Shown here piece after piece: positions 18,210-25,050 of a DNA stretch of 64,000 nt. The stretch covers positions 2,596,001 to 2,660,000 of the forward strand of contig NZ_CP094359.1 of NCBI RefSeq assembly GCF_024396695.1. Direction: 5' to 3'. Made by a program: the position numbers and the translations under genes. A model generated the notes under the pieces. That model had not been told where the DNA came from and made no database searches. It was given only the letters and a program-made list of their open reading frames with translations. The DNA is from Acidithiobacillus sp. YTS05. Its GTDB lineage: Bacteria > Pseudomonadota > Gammaproteobacteria > Acidithiobacillales > Acidithiobacillaceae. Every line of letters begins with the position of its first letter. The stretch's first letter is position 1.

Positions 18210-19318
18210 TGCTGGCGCGCATCTGGGCCTTGGTGATCAAGGAATTTCTCGCCATTTTGCGGGACAAGAAAAGTCGTTTCGTCCTTATTGGGCCACCCGT
18301 TATTCAGCTCTTGGTCTTTGGCTACGCCGCCACCTTCGATCTCGACCACATTCCCTACGCCGTTTATAACCAGGACAGCGGCTTTGCCTCTCGCGAACTG
18401 CTCGGCTATTTTCAGGGTTCGCGCGCTTTTCAGCAGGTGGCGACCATCACCCACGAAAGCCAGATCGCCCCCCTCATCGATCGCGAAAAGGCCCTGCTCG
18501 TGCTGCAGATCGGCCCCGATTTCACCGAGGATCTCTTGCAACATCGGCCGGCGCCGGTGCAGGTGATCATCGACGGCCGCAATTCCAACACCGCTACCAT
18601 TGCCCTCAACTATGTCAACAGCATCCTGCTCTCCTTTGACGAGCGCTGGGCACGGGACCACCACTGGGGCAGCCCACCGGCGCAGTTGGTCGCCCGCGCC
18701 TGGTTCAACCCCAACCTGCTGTCGCGCTGGTTTATCGTCCCCGGTATCGTCGCTCTACTCACCCTGGTGGTGACATTGCTGGTGACGGGGCTCTCGGTAG
18801 CCCGGGAACGGGAGCAAGGGACCTTCGATCAGCTACTCGTTACTCCCATGACGCCCCTGGAGATCTTGGCGGGCAAGGCCCTGCCGGGCATTCTCGTGGG
18901 CGCCGTGGAGGGCACCTTCATTTCTTTGGTGGCGGTGTTCTGGTTTGGCGTTCCGTTCATCGGGAGCGTCTTTGCCCTTGCCCTGGGGATGCTGCTCTTT
19001 CTCTTTGCCGCCGTCGGCATCGGTTTGATGATTTCGTCACTGTCCATGACCCAGCAACAGGGGCTGCTCGGCGCCTTTCTCTTTTTGGTGCCGGCCATCA
19101 TCCTCTCGGGCTTCGCCACCCCCATCGCCAACATGCCGGAACTGGTCCAAGACCTCACCTATGCCAATCCCATGCGCTACTTTTTGGTGATCGTACGCGG
19201 GGTGTTTTTAGAGGGAGATGGGCTGCGGGACCTGTGGAGCCAGTATTGGCCCTTGGCCATCATCGCGGTACTGAGTATGAGCGCCGCTGCGTGGCTCTTC
19301 CGTCATCGCATGCAATAG
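18209..19318 (+). CDS. ABC-2 type permease (YbhR-like)
   Basis: A 369-residue partner of the preceding permease with the same topology: one N-terminal TM, a periplasmic domain, then five TM helices. REREQGTFDQLLVTPMTPLEILAGKALPG is the family loop. Its start overlaps the stop of the previous gene by one base (TGATG). Both permeases of the exporter are intact although the ATPase gene carries a stop. Confidence 0.92.
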   Translation: MLARIWALVIKEFLAILRDKKSRFVLIGPPVIQLLVFGYAATFDLDHIPYAVYNQDSGFASRELLGYFQGSRAFQQVATITHESQIAPLIDREKALLVLQIGPDFTEDLLQHRPAPVQVIIDGRNSNTATIALNYVNSILLSFDERWARDHHWGSPPAQLVARAWFNPNLLSRWFIVPGIVALLTLVVTLLVTGLSVAREREQGTFDQLLVTPMTPLEILAGKALPGILVGAVEGTFISLVAVFWFGVPFIGSVFALALGMLLFLFAAVGIGLMISSLSMTQQQGLLGAFLFLVPAIILSGFATPIANMPELVQDLTYANPMRYFLVIVRGVFLEGDGLRDLWSQYWPLAIIAVLSMSAAAWLFRHRMQ

Positions 19319-19329
19319 GGGGGAGAGGT

Positions 19330-19656
19330 ATGTTGCGGGTCTGGATCATAGAGACAGCCATCAGTTTGCTCCTGGTTGCCCTTGTCTATCGCCTGATTTA
19401 TAGCGTCCTACGCAACTATTGTGGTGCCTGGGTGGTGGTCCTGCTAACGGCCGTCCTACTTGGGGCAGGGATCTCGGGCCCCCTTGATCCAGCCTTAATG
19501 CACGATTTGCACGCCGCCAGCGAAACCCTGCCGCCTACCTGGTTTCTGCCCCTCATCCGCGCCTTGGCCTATATCTTCGGCGGCTGGATAGTCGAACGTA
19601 TCCTGCGCAAACGCGAGCGCCTCAGCTTTGGGCCGAATGCCAATCGCGGAGACTGA
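19330..19656 (+). CDS. small membrane protein, exporter operon tail
   Basis: A 108-residue protein with three hydrophobic segments (WIIETAISLLLVALVYRLIY; WVVVLLTAVLLGAGISGPL; PLIRALAYIFGGWIVERIL) and a basic C-terminus. ATG 19330 follows GGGGAGAGG and lies 11 bases after the permease, so it is cotranscribed. I do not recognise a family. Confidence 0.6.
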   Translation: MLRVWIIETAISLLLVALVYRLIYSVLRNYCGAWVVVLLTAVLLGAGISGPLDPALMHDLHAASETLPPTWFLPLIRALAYIFGGWIVERILRKRERLSFGPNANRGD

Positions 19657-19869
19657 CCGTTGGAAGGACAGCGTGGGAGAAAACTGAAGGGAGGGAGAGA
19701 CCATATGAAAACGGAACATTTTGCAAGCTGGTTGTTTCCAGCCTTATCCCAAAAGATCCCGAGAACCCCCATTGCCGTCTCGCGGTCAGAGTCTAGCACC
19801 ATGGAGATCCCCGATTATTTTTTCTTTATAGACACCAACGCATCATTCCAACGACAGGAGACAGATTCA

Positions 19870-20523
19870 ATGACTAGAATCAGCGTTTCACTTCTTTTCA
19901 AGATAAGAATAATATCGGCAATAATTAGCGCTGTTTTTCTTATGGTTTCGGTCGCTACTGTTTTTGCCGACGAGCTTGAAACCCCAAAATCCATCATGCA
20001 AAGCATCACCGAACAGGTAATACATACGTTACAGACTCATCAAGGGCAACGACTCTCTGAGTCCGAGCAAAAACAAATCGAAGATATGATAGTTCCATAC
20101 GTTGATTTTACTCTCATGTCCAAAATGGTTCTGGCCCAGTATTGGGATCAAATGACGCCAAATCAACAGAGAGAGTTTATAGATTTGTACCGGAGACAAT
20201 TGGTTCAAGTTTACATGACGGCATTTAGCAAATACTCCGGACAAACGGTCCGTATTTTGAACAGTATAGAGGTATCTCATAATCCACCTATAGCAGAGGT
20301 CGATACCGAAATCGTGCAAACCGAGGGGCGTGGAAATATTCCTGTCAGTTACGGTTTCATCAAGGAAAGATCCGGTTGGAGGGTTTACGATGTCTTTATC
20401 GATGGTGTTTGCATGAACCTCACCTACCGGGACTCCTACGGACGGCTCATTGCGAAAGAGGGGATCCCCCGATTTCTGGACTCACTGAGAAAAAAGGAAG
20501 AGTCCTGGACCCTTCCAAAATAA
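19870..20523 (+). CDS. mlaC: MlaC-like periplasmic phospholipid-binding protein
   Basis: A 217-residue protein with a signal peptide (IISAIISAVFLMVSVATVFADE) and the MlaC fold signature VPYVDFTLMSKMVLAQYWDQMTPNQQREF, followed by SGQTVRILNSIEVS and SGWRVYDVFIDGVCMNLTYRDSY. MlaC shuttles phospholipid between outer and inner membrane complexes. ATG 19870 follows ACAGGAGACAG and begins the signal peptide. No other mla gene is nearby. Its base composition is clearly more AT-rich than its neighbours, so it is probably a separate acquisition. It converges on, and overlaps, the truncated lnt. Confidence 0.85.
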   Translation: MTRISVSLLFKIRIISAIISAVFLMVSVATVFADELETPKSIMQSITEQVIHTLQTHQGQRLSESEQKQIEDMIVPYVDFTLMSKMVLAQYWDQMTPNQQREFIDLYRRQLVQVYMTAFSKYSGQTVRILNSIEVSHNPPIAEVDTEIVQTEGRGNIPVSYGFIKERSGWRVYDVFIDGVCMNLTYRDSYGRLIAKEGIPRFLDSLRKKEESWTLPK

Positions 20524-21190
20524 TGCAAGCCACGAGAGAGTTTTTACCGTAAAGGCACAGAATAGGTGACCAAGATCTCATTTTCTCCAGGATTGCGAGC
20601 GTAATTCCACCGATTGCGGCGACGGCCTTCCTGCGGTTAGCCCGATGGCGGATAAGGAAAAGAAGCAAAGCAGCCACGCCGGCAGTTGCCAGGCCCACAC
20701 CGTATTGGCCCAGGAGCGGAGCCCATCCCCCCAGGAGACTCCAGGTCTGACTGTATCCGGTGGCAAGCCAGGGAAACCCGGTGAAGAGATGGGCTTGAAG
20801 CCACTCCGCTCCTATCCACAGAAAGGGAAGCGCGAAGAGTCTGCTATGCGCCCACCACTTCGCGGCTACCCACAGGGAAAGGGATGGATAAATAGCGCAG
20901 TAGAGTGCCAGCAGAGCAACGGCGGCCGCAGACAACAACCAACTCATGTGCGCATAATTATGAAGCGGTATAGCTAACCAATAGATCCCGGCTGCAAAGG
21001 CCCCGAAGCCAAACGCGAATCCTATCGTTGCGGCAGCGCTTGGTGTGACCGCATCACTGAGCCAAAATAGGGCCAGCAGGAGGACAATGGTCAGGAAGGA
21101 GAGATCAAAGGGTGCGAAGGCTAATGGCCAACAAGCACCCAATGCCACAGCAAGTCCCCAACGCCATCGCAGGCGGAGGCGCTTCTTCAT
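20447..21190 (-). pseudogene. lnt: apolipoprotein N-acyltransferase (Lnt), truncated to its membrane domain
   Basis: Residues 1-200 match the N-terminal membrane domain of Lnt: WPLAFAPFDLSFLTIVLLLALFWL, GFAFGFGAFAAGIYWLAIPLHNYA, FLWIGAEWLQAHLFTGFPWLATGYSQ, and the conserved P-L-L-GQYGVG stretch. Homology stops near position 20590; the last ~47 residues are a shadow of mlaC. The nitrilase-like domain with the Glu-Lys-Cys triad, about 250 residues, is missing, so it cannot N-acylate lipoproteins unless the membrane part has another job. It starts by ATGA overlap with the upstream DsbG-like gene, the last member of the RiPP/disulfide operon. Confidence 0.8.
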
Positions 21191-21816
21191 GCGATCGTTG
21201 CCAGAATGTTATGCAGTCCGAGCAGCCCGAGCCCATGTTGGAGGTGCCATCGTTTCGCCTTGGTATAATAGAGCAGCGTTGGGGTCGCCTCCTCGCCGGT
21301 TTCGGCAAGCAGCTGTGTGTTGTCCGACACCGCTCGACGGATCGCCAAGGGTGCTTGGTAGTCAGGACGAATGCCCCCTTCCTCGGTAATAACGTTGAAA
21401 TGCGATTCATCGAAAGCTAGCGCCTGCGCTGGGTTTTTGGCAGCTAAAATAGCTGCCGCTTTGGCAGCGCTGGTGGGCTTCAGAAAGCCAACGAGAGCCA
21501 CCCGCAGATGGAGTTTCCCAGCGCGTACCAGGGGCATGGCCTTTTCGTAGAACCGGTGACACCAGATGCAGTTCGGATCCATGAAAGCGGTCAGCTCTGG
21601 ACCACGGTTGCCCACGAGAAAGGTATCCGCATGGCGCAATTTTTGGACGATAGTCTGAATGGGCAGGGCTTTCGGCGGGAGATCGAAGGAGTGTTCGATG
21701 TGGTCAAAAGCGCTTTGAGGCGTAGCTGCAATTGCTGATGACGACAGAAAGAACGTCAGACCAAGAGAAACAATTGATATCCACCCGGAAATGTTAAAAA
21801 ACCAGGCCTTGTTCAT
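21187..21816 (-). CDS. DsbG/DsbC-like periplasmic thiol-disulfide protein (third copy)
   Basis: A 209-residue protein with a signal peptide (ISIVSLGLTFFLSSSAIAA) and a thioredoxin-fold domain with active site DPNCIWCHRFY. An N-terminal linker and ELTAFMDPNC context resemble DsbG/DsbC. The CIWC dipeptide differs from the CPYC of the other two copies in this operon, suggesting a different redox potential or partner. The start at 21816 follows GGAGGACAA. It lies between the DUF2063 gene and lnt in the same operon. A cis-Pro occurs in EEATPTLLYY. Confidence 0.85.
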   Translation of the reverse strand: MNKAWFFNISGWISIVSLGLTFFLSSSAIAATPQSAFDHIEHSFDLPPKALPIQTIVQKLRHADTFLVGNRGPELTAFMDPNCIWCHRFYEKAMPLVRAGKLHLRVALVGFLKPTSAAKAAAILAAKNPAQALAFDESHFNVITEEGGIRPDYQAPLAIRRAVSDNTQLLAETGEEATPTLLYYTKAKRWHLQHGLGLLGLHNILATIA

Positions 21817-21857
21817 TTGTCCTCCAAGATTACGGATCGTGGCAGAGCGTTTCGGTA

Positions 21858-22598
21858 TCAACCGACTCGAATGAGTCCAGCACGTTGGCAAGACTCGAGA
21901 ATTTGTTGGTACTGTCCACCGGGATCAGCATAGAGTCCCCACTGCAGAGCGTCTTCGAGTGATTTCCCGGTACAAAGCTGGTTTAGAAAAACATAGGACC
22001 CGGCAGGCAAAATCCAATAGATTGGTCCCTGATCTGTGGGAATCATGCCGATACCCAACCAAGCATGTCTGTGTAAATCTCCTTGAGTCCAATCCGGGAG
22101 ATCATGATAACGAGTCACCTCTTCGTAGGTTACCCAGTGGGAGCGAAACAGGCGTGGGAGGCGATCCAGGTAAATGGCTTGACCAGATGCACGTCCCAGG
22201 AACAGCGCGGGTTCTCGTTCTCGCGGAACCAATGGGTGGCAACATTCCAGATTGCATCGATGAAGAAACCATTCCAGACGCGCAATCTCCCCAAGATGTT
22301 GCAGACTCTTCCCACGAGAAATCAGAAAAGGACCCAAGTGCTCCCCGTAGAGCATCAGGTCCGGATCACTGGGTAAATAGAGTCCTCGATAGCTGTCTGC
22401 TAACTGGTTGAATGGGCCGACGCCGGCCATGTCGGCAACCGCTGGGTAAATGTTGGCCAAGGAATCCGCCAATCGGTTCTGCATACTTTGTCGGTAGAAA
22501 GACAACGCCGGAGCAGAGGGTTCATCGTCTACCGACTGCAGAATTCGGTTAGCCCAATCTCGCTGCCAGCGAAGTAATGCTTCCCTATTACCATTCAT
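21858..22598 (-). CDS. bufC: DUF2063 / BufC-type partner of an MNIO enzyme
   Basis: A 246-residue protein. The N-terminal half carries the DUF2063 pattern: LLRWQRDWANRIL, ALSFYRQSMQNRLADSLANIYPAVADMAG, FNQLADSYRGLYLPSDPDLMLYGEHLGPFL. This domain in BufC/HvfC proteins binds the RiPP precursor and forms a heterodimer with the MNIO enzyme. The C-terminal half is a mixed alpha/beta domain ending in a helix-turn-helix-like segment. Its ATG overlaps the stop of the MNIO gene (ATGA), implying translational coupling and matched amounts. Confidence 0.87.
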   Translation of the reverse strand: MNGNREALLRWQRDWANRILQSVDDEPSAPALSFYRQSMQNRLADSLANIYPAVADMAGVGPFNQLADSYRGLYLPSDPDLMLYGEHLGPFLISRGKSLQHLGEIARLEWFLHRCNLECCHPLVPREREPALFLGRASGQAIYLDRLPRLFRSHWVTYEEVTRYHDLPDWTQGDLHRHAWLGIGMIPTDQGPIYWILPAGSYVFLNQLCTGKSLEDALQWGLYADPGGQYQQILESCQRAGLIRVG

Positions 22599-23407
22599 AC
22601 TGCGGATTCCAGAGATTGTGCTGTCCTTACCAACTCGGACAACGAGGGCAGGTCGGCATCCCATTCCAGAATGCGAATGGCATCGGGAAAGCGCGCGCAT
22701 GCGAATGCAAAGAGAGTCCGGGCCTGTTTTCCGGGGACACGACTGTGGGTGTCGACGGAGAGAACCGTTCCATCCACCTGCACCTGCTCACCGCCGGCAA
22801 CATGAATTTCGGTAACTGCTGGTATGGGCAAACCACCCAGCAAAGCCCATGGATCCCCTCCATGGTTGTCACAATTGATTCGCAGGTTCTCGACGTCCAG
22901 CAGTAGTTGGCAGCCGGACTGCGATACCAACTCCCGCAAAAAATCCGCCTCTGAGTAGTCGTCTCGTCCATTCGGCGGGAGATAATAAGCAATATTCTCC
23001 AGGAGCAAAGGACATTGCAGAAAATCCTGTACCATTCCTATGCGAGACACCAGGTGCCGCAACACAACGGATTGTCGAGGAAGGGGATACTGATCACTGA
23101 AATACTGGCCATCCAGTGAAGACCAAGCAAGATGGTCCGAGACCCGAAGAGGATCTATCTGATGGATTAGAGTACGTAGTCTCTTTAGATAGCTCGTATT
23201 CAATGGGTCGCTGGAGCCGATGGAAAGTCCTACTCCGTGCAGGGTGATCGGATAACGCGCGCGCACCGCCTCCAGCTCTGCCAGCCAGGTTCGATCGGCC
23301 CCCAGATAATCCTCGCTGTAGACCTCCAGGACACTAACGTCGGGCTGCGTGAGCAGAATCCCCTCGACGTGAGGAGCCCGAAGCCCGATTCCTGTGGAAG
23401 CGTGCAT
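22595..23407 (-). CDS. bufB: MNIO (DUF692) multinuclear iron oxidative enzyme, BufB/HvfB type
   Basis: A 270-residue TIM-barrel enzyme. Metal-ligand motifs of the DUF692 family are all visible: HGVGLSIG, RVSDHLAW, LLENIAYY, LLLDVENL, TEIHVAGGEQ and VDTHSRVP. MNIO enzymes use two or three iron atoms to convert cysteines of a precursor peptide to oxazolone-thioamide, thiooxazole or related groups. It lies 59 bases downstream of the small precursor gene and overlaps the DUF2063 gene, the standard precursor-MNIO-DUF2063 order. Start MHASTGIGLRAPH is the family N-terminus. Confidence 0.93.
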   Translation of the reverse strand: MHASTGIGLRAPHVEGILLTQPDVSVLEVYSEDYLGADRTWLAELEAVRARYPITLHGVGLSIGSSDPLNTSYLKRLRTLIHQIDPLRVSDHLAWSSLDGQYFSDQYPLPRQSVVLRHLVSRIGMVQDFLQCPLLLENIAYYLPPNGRDDYSEADFLRELVSQSGCQLLLDVENLRINCDNHGGDPWALLGGLPIPAVTEIHVAGGEQVQVDGTVLSVDTHSRVPGKQARTLFAFACARFPDAIRILEWDADLPSLSELVRTAQSLESAV

Positions 23408-23428
23408 GGTACTCTAAACCAGTTCGTC

Positions 23429-23458
23429 GCCGGATTCCTGCGAGAACCGGAATCCGGC
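23429..23458 (-). promoter_or_regulatory. stable hairpin between precursor and MNIO genes
   Basis: A perfect 10-bp stem (GCCGGATTCC / GGAATCCGGC) with a 10-base loop lies in the 59-base gap between the precursor and MNIO genes. No U-run follows it on the coding strand, so it is not a full terminator. It could stabilise the upstream mRNA or attenuate transcription so that precursor exceeds enzyme, as is common in RiPP operons. Confidence 0.65.
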
Positions 23459-23466
23459 AAAGTACC

Positions 23467-23715
23467 TTACATGGTGGATTTCTTTTTTACGCCACTACAA
23501 CCATGACGCATCATTCCCCCTTTGTTCTCATAGGCTTTGCGTTTACCGCTGCAGCCATGGCGCATCATACCTCCCTGGGATTTTGCTGCGGACTGCGTTT
23601 TGCCCATGGGCGGGGCCATGGTGTCGGCGTTAGCCAATGTGGTTATGGTGCCACCGGCCAAGCAACTGGCGAGAAACGCACTGGCGATTGTCTTGGCTAC
23701 TTTGCTGTGTTCCAT
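23467..23715 (-). CDS. putative RiPP precursor with two GGMMRHGCSG repeats (bufferin-like)
   Basis: An 82-residue peptide. Residues 1-30 are a Sec signal peptide (MEHSKVAKTIASAFLASCLA... ending TTLANA). The mature part has two identical decapeptides GGMMRHGCSG at 48-57 and 66-75, each with Met-Met, His and one Cys, in a basic Lys-rich context. AAGGAG precedes ATG 23715. Signal-peptide-bearing precursors next to MNIO and DUF2063 genes are the bufferin/HvfA pattern, in which Cys residues are modified in the cytosol and the peptide is exported to bind copper. The usual EGKCG motifs are absent; this repeat type I do not recognise. Modification of C55 and C73 is inferred. Confidence 0.8.
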   Translation of the reverse strand: MEHSKVAKTIASAFLASCLAGGTITTLANADTMAPPMGKTQSAAKSQGGMMRHGCSGKRKAYENKGGMMRHGCSGVKKKSTM

Positions 23716-23762
23716 GGTATTACTCCTTCTTGCGTGTTGTCGATATAACGGGGTACATTGGG

Positions 23763-24395
23763 TCAATCGTGCCCGTGCCATAAATGTGGTAACAGTTTTT
23801 TCAAGCTGGCTTCAGAAATGGCCCCTGGGATGCGTCCGATAGCTCCATCTTTGGCACGAAACAAGATCGCGGGAGTACCTTCGAAGCCCGCCTCGCCCAT
23901 AATATCCAGATTCTGCCGCAGGTTTTTCCGGGTTGCAGCGGTTGGGGTTACCTTCGGCAAGGAACGATAACTCCCGCTGCGTAACGCTGGACCAACAATG
24001 GTTTCAAAGTGCTTGAGGGCCTGCAACGGGTGCGGTGACTGCAGCCAGGCCGCCGCTTCGGCCGGACTTTGGGGGGTGAGGAAGGCGACCGGTACATATC
24101 GCACCGTCAATTTTCCAGCCCGAATCAAGGGTGCCTCGTGTTCATACATCACATGGCAATAAGGACAATTGGGATCCTGAAAATCGTAAATTATCGGACC
24201 TGCATGGCCGTCCTGAATATAGGTGACGTGGTGCGGCAAAAATTGATTCCAAAAAGAACTGGCTGTCATTTTGGGAGCAGTGCCCGAAGTCTTCGCAAAG
24301 GCGAGGTTTGGGGTAAGGAGGAAGAAGCCGAAGGTGAGCACTCCTCCCAGGATCCATTGCGCCCGCTGATTGTTCATCCATCGATTCATTCGCAT
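23763..24395 (-). CDS. DsbG-like periplasmic disulfide isomerase/oxidase (second copy)
   Basis: A 210-residue exported protein (signal WILGGVLTFGFFLLTPNLAFA) with HVTYIQDGHAGPIIYDFQDPNCPYCHVMYEHEAPLI; active site CPYC. The C-terminal part has the cis-Pro loop GFEGTPAILFRAKDG. It is closely related to the next gene upstream (shared YIQ-GH-GPIIYDF-DPNCPYCH), so the two arose by duplication. It lies 47 bases upstream of the precursor peptide, a natural place for a chaperone or oxidoreductase of that peptide's cysteines. Start could be 24395 or the second Met nine bases in. Confidence 0.88.
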   Translation of the reverse strand: MRMNRWMNNQRAQWILGGVLTFGFFLLTPNLAFAKTSGTAPKMTASSFWNQFLPHHVTYIQDGHAGPIIYDFQDPNCPYCHVMYEHEAPLIRAGKLTVRYVPVAFLTPQSPAEAAAWLQSPHPLQALKHFETIVGPALRSGSYRSLPKVTPTAATRKNLRQNLDIMGEAGFEGTPAILFRAKDGAIGRIPGAISEASLKKLLPHLWHGHD

Positions 24396-24413
24396 TCACG
24401 TCTCCCGGAAGTT

Positions 24414-25022
24414 CTATTTGAGATTAGGAAGTAGGGTCAGCAGTTCCCCGCGGGAAACCATGCCGGGCAGTAAGCCCGTGGCACCGCTCTTGCGCTGATA
24501 GAGAATGGCTGGGACCCCCATGGAATGGGTGCTTTGCAGCACGGCCATGTTGACTTGCAGCGCGTGAATGGTCTGAGGAGTCGGTTTGGCTGTGGGAAGA
24601 CCAACTGGCCCGCTCGCTGCCAAGGGAGCCGCAAAACTTTTACCCGCCAGCACTTCGAAATGCCGGAGCGCAGACAATCGATGCGAAGACTGCAGAATCG
24701 CGGCCGCCTCCGGTGTACTGCTGGGCATCAAATAGGCCACCGGAACATAGCGTACCGTGAGCTTCCCGGAGCGAATCAGGGGCTGCTCCTCGTTGTACAT
24801 GCCATGGCAATAAGGGCAGTTCGGGTCAAAGAAATCGTAAATGATGGGCCCTCTGTGCCCTTCCTGAATGTAGGTGAGACGCTGTCCGATCGTTGCCCAA
24901 TAGCTGGCTTGGGCCATGGGTGGCAGGGAGCTGGAAACGGTCGCTGCCAGTGCCACCGGAGAAGAAAAAGCTGCCGCCAGCATCGTGCCTACGACGGCTG
25001 TTATCACTGAGTGTTTGCGCAT
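24414..25022 (-). CDS. DsbG-like periplasmic disulfide isomerase/oxidase (first copy)
   Basis: A 202-residue exported protein (signal MRKHSVITAVVGTMLAAAFSSP...) with LTYIQEGHRGPIIYDFFDPNCPYCHGMYNEEQPLI and the cis-Pro loop MGVPAILYQRKSG. Active site CPYC as in DsbG-type proteins; no N-terminal dimerisation domain of full DsbC/G length is present. The start at 25022 begins the signal peptide; a longer frame upstream is spurious. It follows dsbD by 28 bases, so its reductant would be DsbD. Confidence 0.88.
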   Translation of the reverse strand: MRKHSVITAVVGTMLAAAFSSPVALAATVSSSLPPMAQASYWATIGQRLTYIQEGHRGPIIYDFFDPNCPYCHGMYNEEQPLIRSGKLTVRYVPVAYLMPSSTPEAAAILQSSHRLSALRHFEVLAGKSFAAPLAASGPVGLPTAKPTPQTIHALQVNMAVLQSTHSMGVPAILYQRKSGATGLLPGMVSRGELLTLLPNLK

Positions 25023-25050
25023 GGTTGTGCTCCTTGTGCATACATAAAAA

